From positions 1-64,000 of the forward strand of contig NZ_JAGGKI010000003.1 in NCBI RefSeq assembly GCF_017873605.1: a DNA stretch of 64,000 nt, read 5' to 3'. Shown here piece by piece: positions 63,219 through 64,000 of this stretch. Within the stretch, counting starts at the first letter, position 1. Each line of letters begins with the position of its first letter. The notes under the pieces were generated by a model that did not search any database, was not told the origin of the DNA, and saw only the letters and a list, made by a program, of their open reading frames with translations. The DNA is from Paenibacillus lactis. GTDB taxonomy: Bacteria > Bacillota > Bacilli > Paenibacillales > Paenibacillaceae. Made by a program: the position numbers and the translations under genes.

Positions 63219-64000
63219 TTACTTCCTGTCCGGCTGGCATGAAGGGCAGTAATGCGTGCCCCTTCCGCCGACAACCGTCTTGAAGACCGGACCGCCGCAG
63301 CCGTAGCAGGGCTCGTCCTTCCGGCCGTAGATTTTGAGACTGTGCTGGAACATGCCCATCTCGCCCTGACCGTTAACATAGGACTTAATGGAGGCCCCGC
63401 CCGCTTCTACCGCCTCGGACAGGGTGGCCACAATCGAATGGTACAGCCGGGACAGTTCATCGTCCCCGAGCTTATTGGCCGGGATCTCCGGATGAATGCC
63501 GGCCCGGAATAAGGATTCATCGACATATATATTTCCGATGCCGACGACATATGCCTGATTCAGCAGCACCGCTTTGATCTTCGTCTTCTTGCTGCCGATC
63601 ACTTCTTTGAAAGTATCCGGAGTCAGCGTATCGTCCAGAGGCTCATAGCCAAGCTTCGATAACGGCGGATGGTTAAACTCCTCGCCCGGTGCGAACAGAT
63701 GCATCGTGCCAAATTGGCGCACGTCCTTGTATCTCAATTCCGTACCGTCCGAAAAATGAAAAATGACGTGGGTATGCTTCTCTACGGGCTCATCCTTCCG
63801 GTAGAGCCCATAGCGGCCTTCCATCCGAAGGTGTGAGACAAGCACAAGCCCGTCCAGCAAGATGCGCAGAAACTTCCCCCTGCGCTCGACACCTTCAATC
63901 GTATGGCCTTTCAGCATAAATGCAAAAGCATCCACATCGTCAGGCCGCTGAATGATTCGCGGCAGATTTACGGTCACATGATCTATATATTTGCCTTTAA
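63219..64000 (-). CDS. mutM: Formamidopyrimidine-DNA glycosylase (5' end beyond window)
   Basis: A base-excision repair glycosylase that removes 8-oxoguanine and nicks the DNA. The frame stays open to the window edge, reading KGKYIDHVTVNLPR, so roughly the first 20 residues with the catalytic N-terminal Pro-Glu are missing. Visible parts are HLRMEGRYG, the DNA-binding helix region VGIGNIYVDESLFRAGIHP, and the C-terminal zinc finger C-x2-C-x16-C-x2-C (CYGC ... CPSC). It lies upstream of ytaF and coaE in the same direction. Between 63084 and 63218 no gene is seen. Confidence 0.97.
   Translation of the reverse strand, partial: KGKYIDHVTVNLPRIIQRPDDVDAFAFMLKGHTIEGVERRGKFLRILLDGLVLVSHLRMEGRYGLYRKDEPVEKHTHVIFHFSDGTELRYKDVRQFGTMHLFAPGEEFNHPPLSKLGYEPLDDTLTPDTFKEVIGSKKTKIKAVLLNQAYVVGIGNIYVDESLFRAGIHPEIPANKLGDDELSRLYHSIVATLSEAVEAGGASIKSYVNGQGEMGMFQHSLKIYGRKDEPCYGCGGPVFKTVVGGRGTHYCPSCQPDRK

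Overview
The window reads as a chromosomal segment of a spore-forming Gram-positive bacterium, most likely Paenibacillus or a close relative. It has AGGAGG-type ribosome sites, a minor alpha/beta spore protein, YtaF, a SigZ-like sigma factor, and many sugar ABC-transporter sets paired with YesM/YesN two-component systems. No plasmid, phage, insertion sequence or CRISPR feature was seen.

Positions 1-10500 hold a minus-strand sugar operon (cluster A): GH130, binding lipoprotein, two permeases, YesM kinase, YesN regulator and GH3. A full-consensus CcpA (cre) site lies upstream, and a decayed GH43-like gene end lies past the GH3 gene. Positions 10500-15200 hold a cytochrome P450 behind a palindromic operator, a GH43 enzyme, and a divergent TetR / alpha-beta hydrolase pair.

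Positions 15200-24900 hold cluster B: a GNAT-like acyltransferase of unknown role, a Gfo/Idh/MocA oxidoreductase, two permeases and a lipoprotein. It is divergent from a LacI regulator, which is followed by a secreted DUF4832 protein. Positions 25000-26100 hold a divergent AhpD-like / Lrp pair. Positions 26100-36250 hold cluster C in two transcription units: a binding-protein/YesM/YesN sensing triad, then a transporter operon ending in a D-2-hydroxyacid dehydrogenase and a DHDPS-family aldolase.

Positions 36500-49200 are an accessory stretch of small single genes, several with their own regulators and clear operator dyads. They include an LD-carboxypeptidase, DUF1992, a lipoprotein, ArsR-SRPBCC, an FMN reductase with an odd alanine-rich tail, an SGNH hydrolase, two SnoaL-like paralogues, TetR, nitroreductase, VOC proteins, SigZ, an aldo/keto reductase, a WYL regulator and DUF2500. 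Positions 49300-59850 hold cluster D: GH36 alpha-galactosidase, YesM, YesN, two permeases and a lipoprotein, divergent from an AraC regulator. Positions 60000-64000 return to core genes: tRNA-Ala(GGC), nrdR, a spore protein, a lytic transglycosylase, coaE, ytaF and a mutM cut by the window edge.

The four sugar clusters share one plan: an extracellular binding lipoprotein, two CUT1 permeases, no ATPase of their own (a shared MsmX-like ATPase elsewhere is inferred), local regulation, and one or two glycan or sugar-acid enzymes. Substrates are inferred from enzyme families only.
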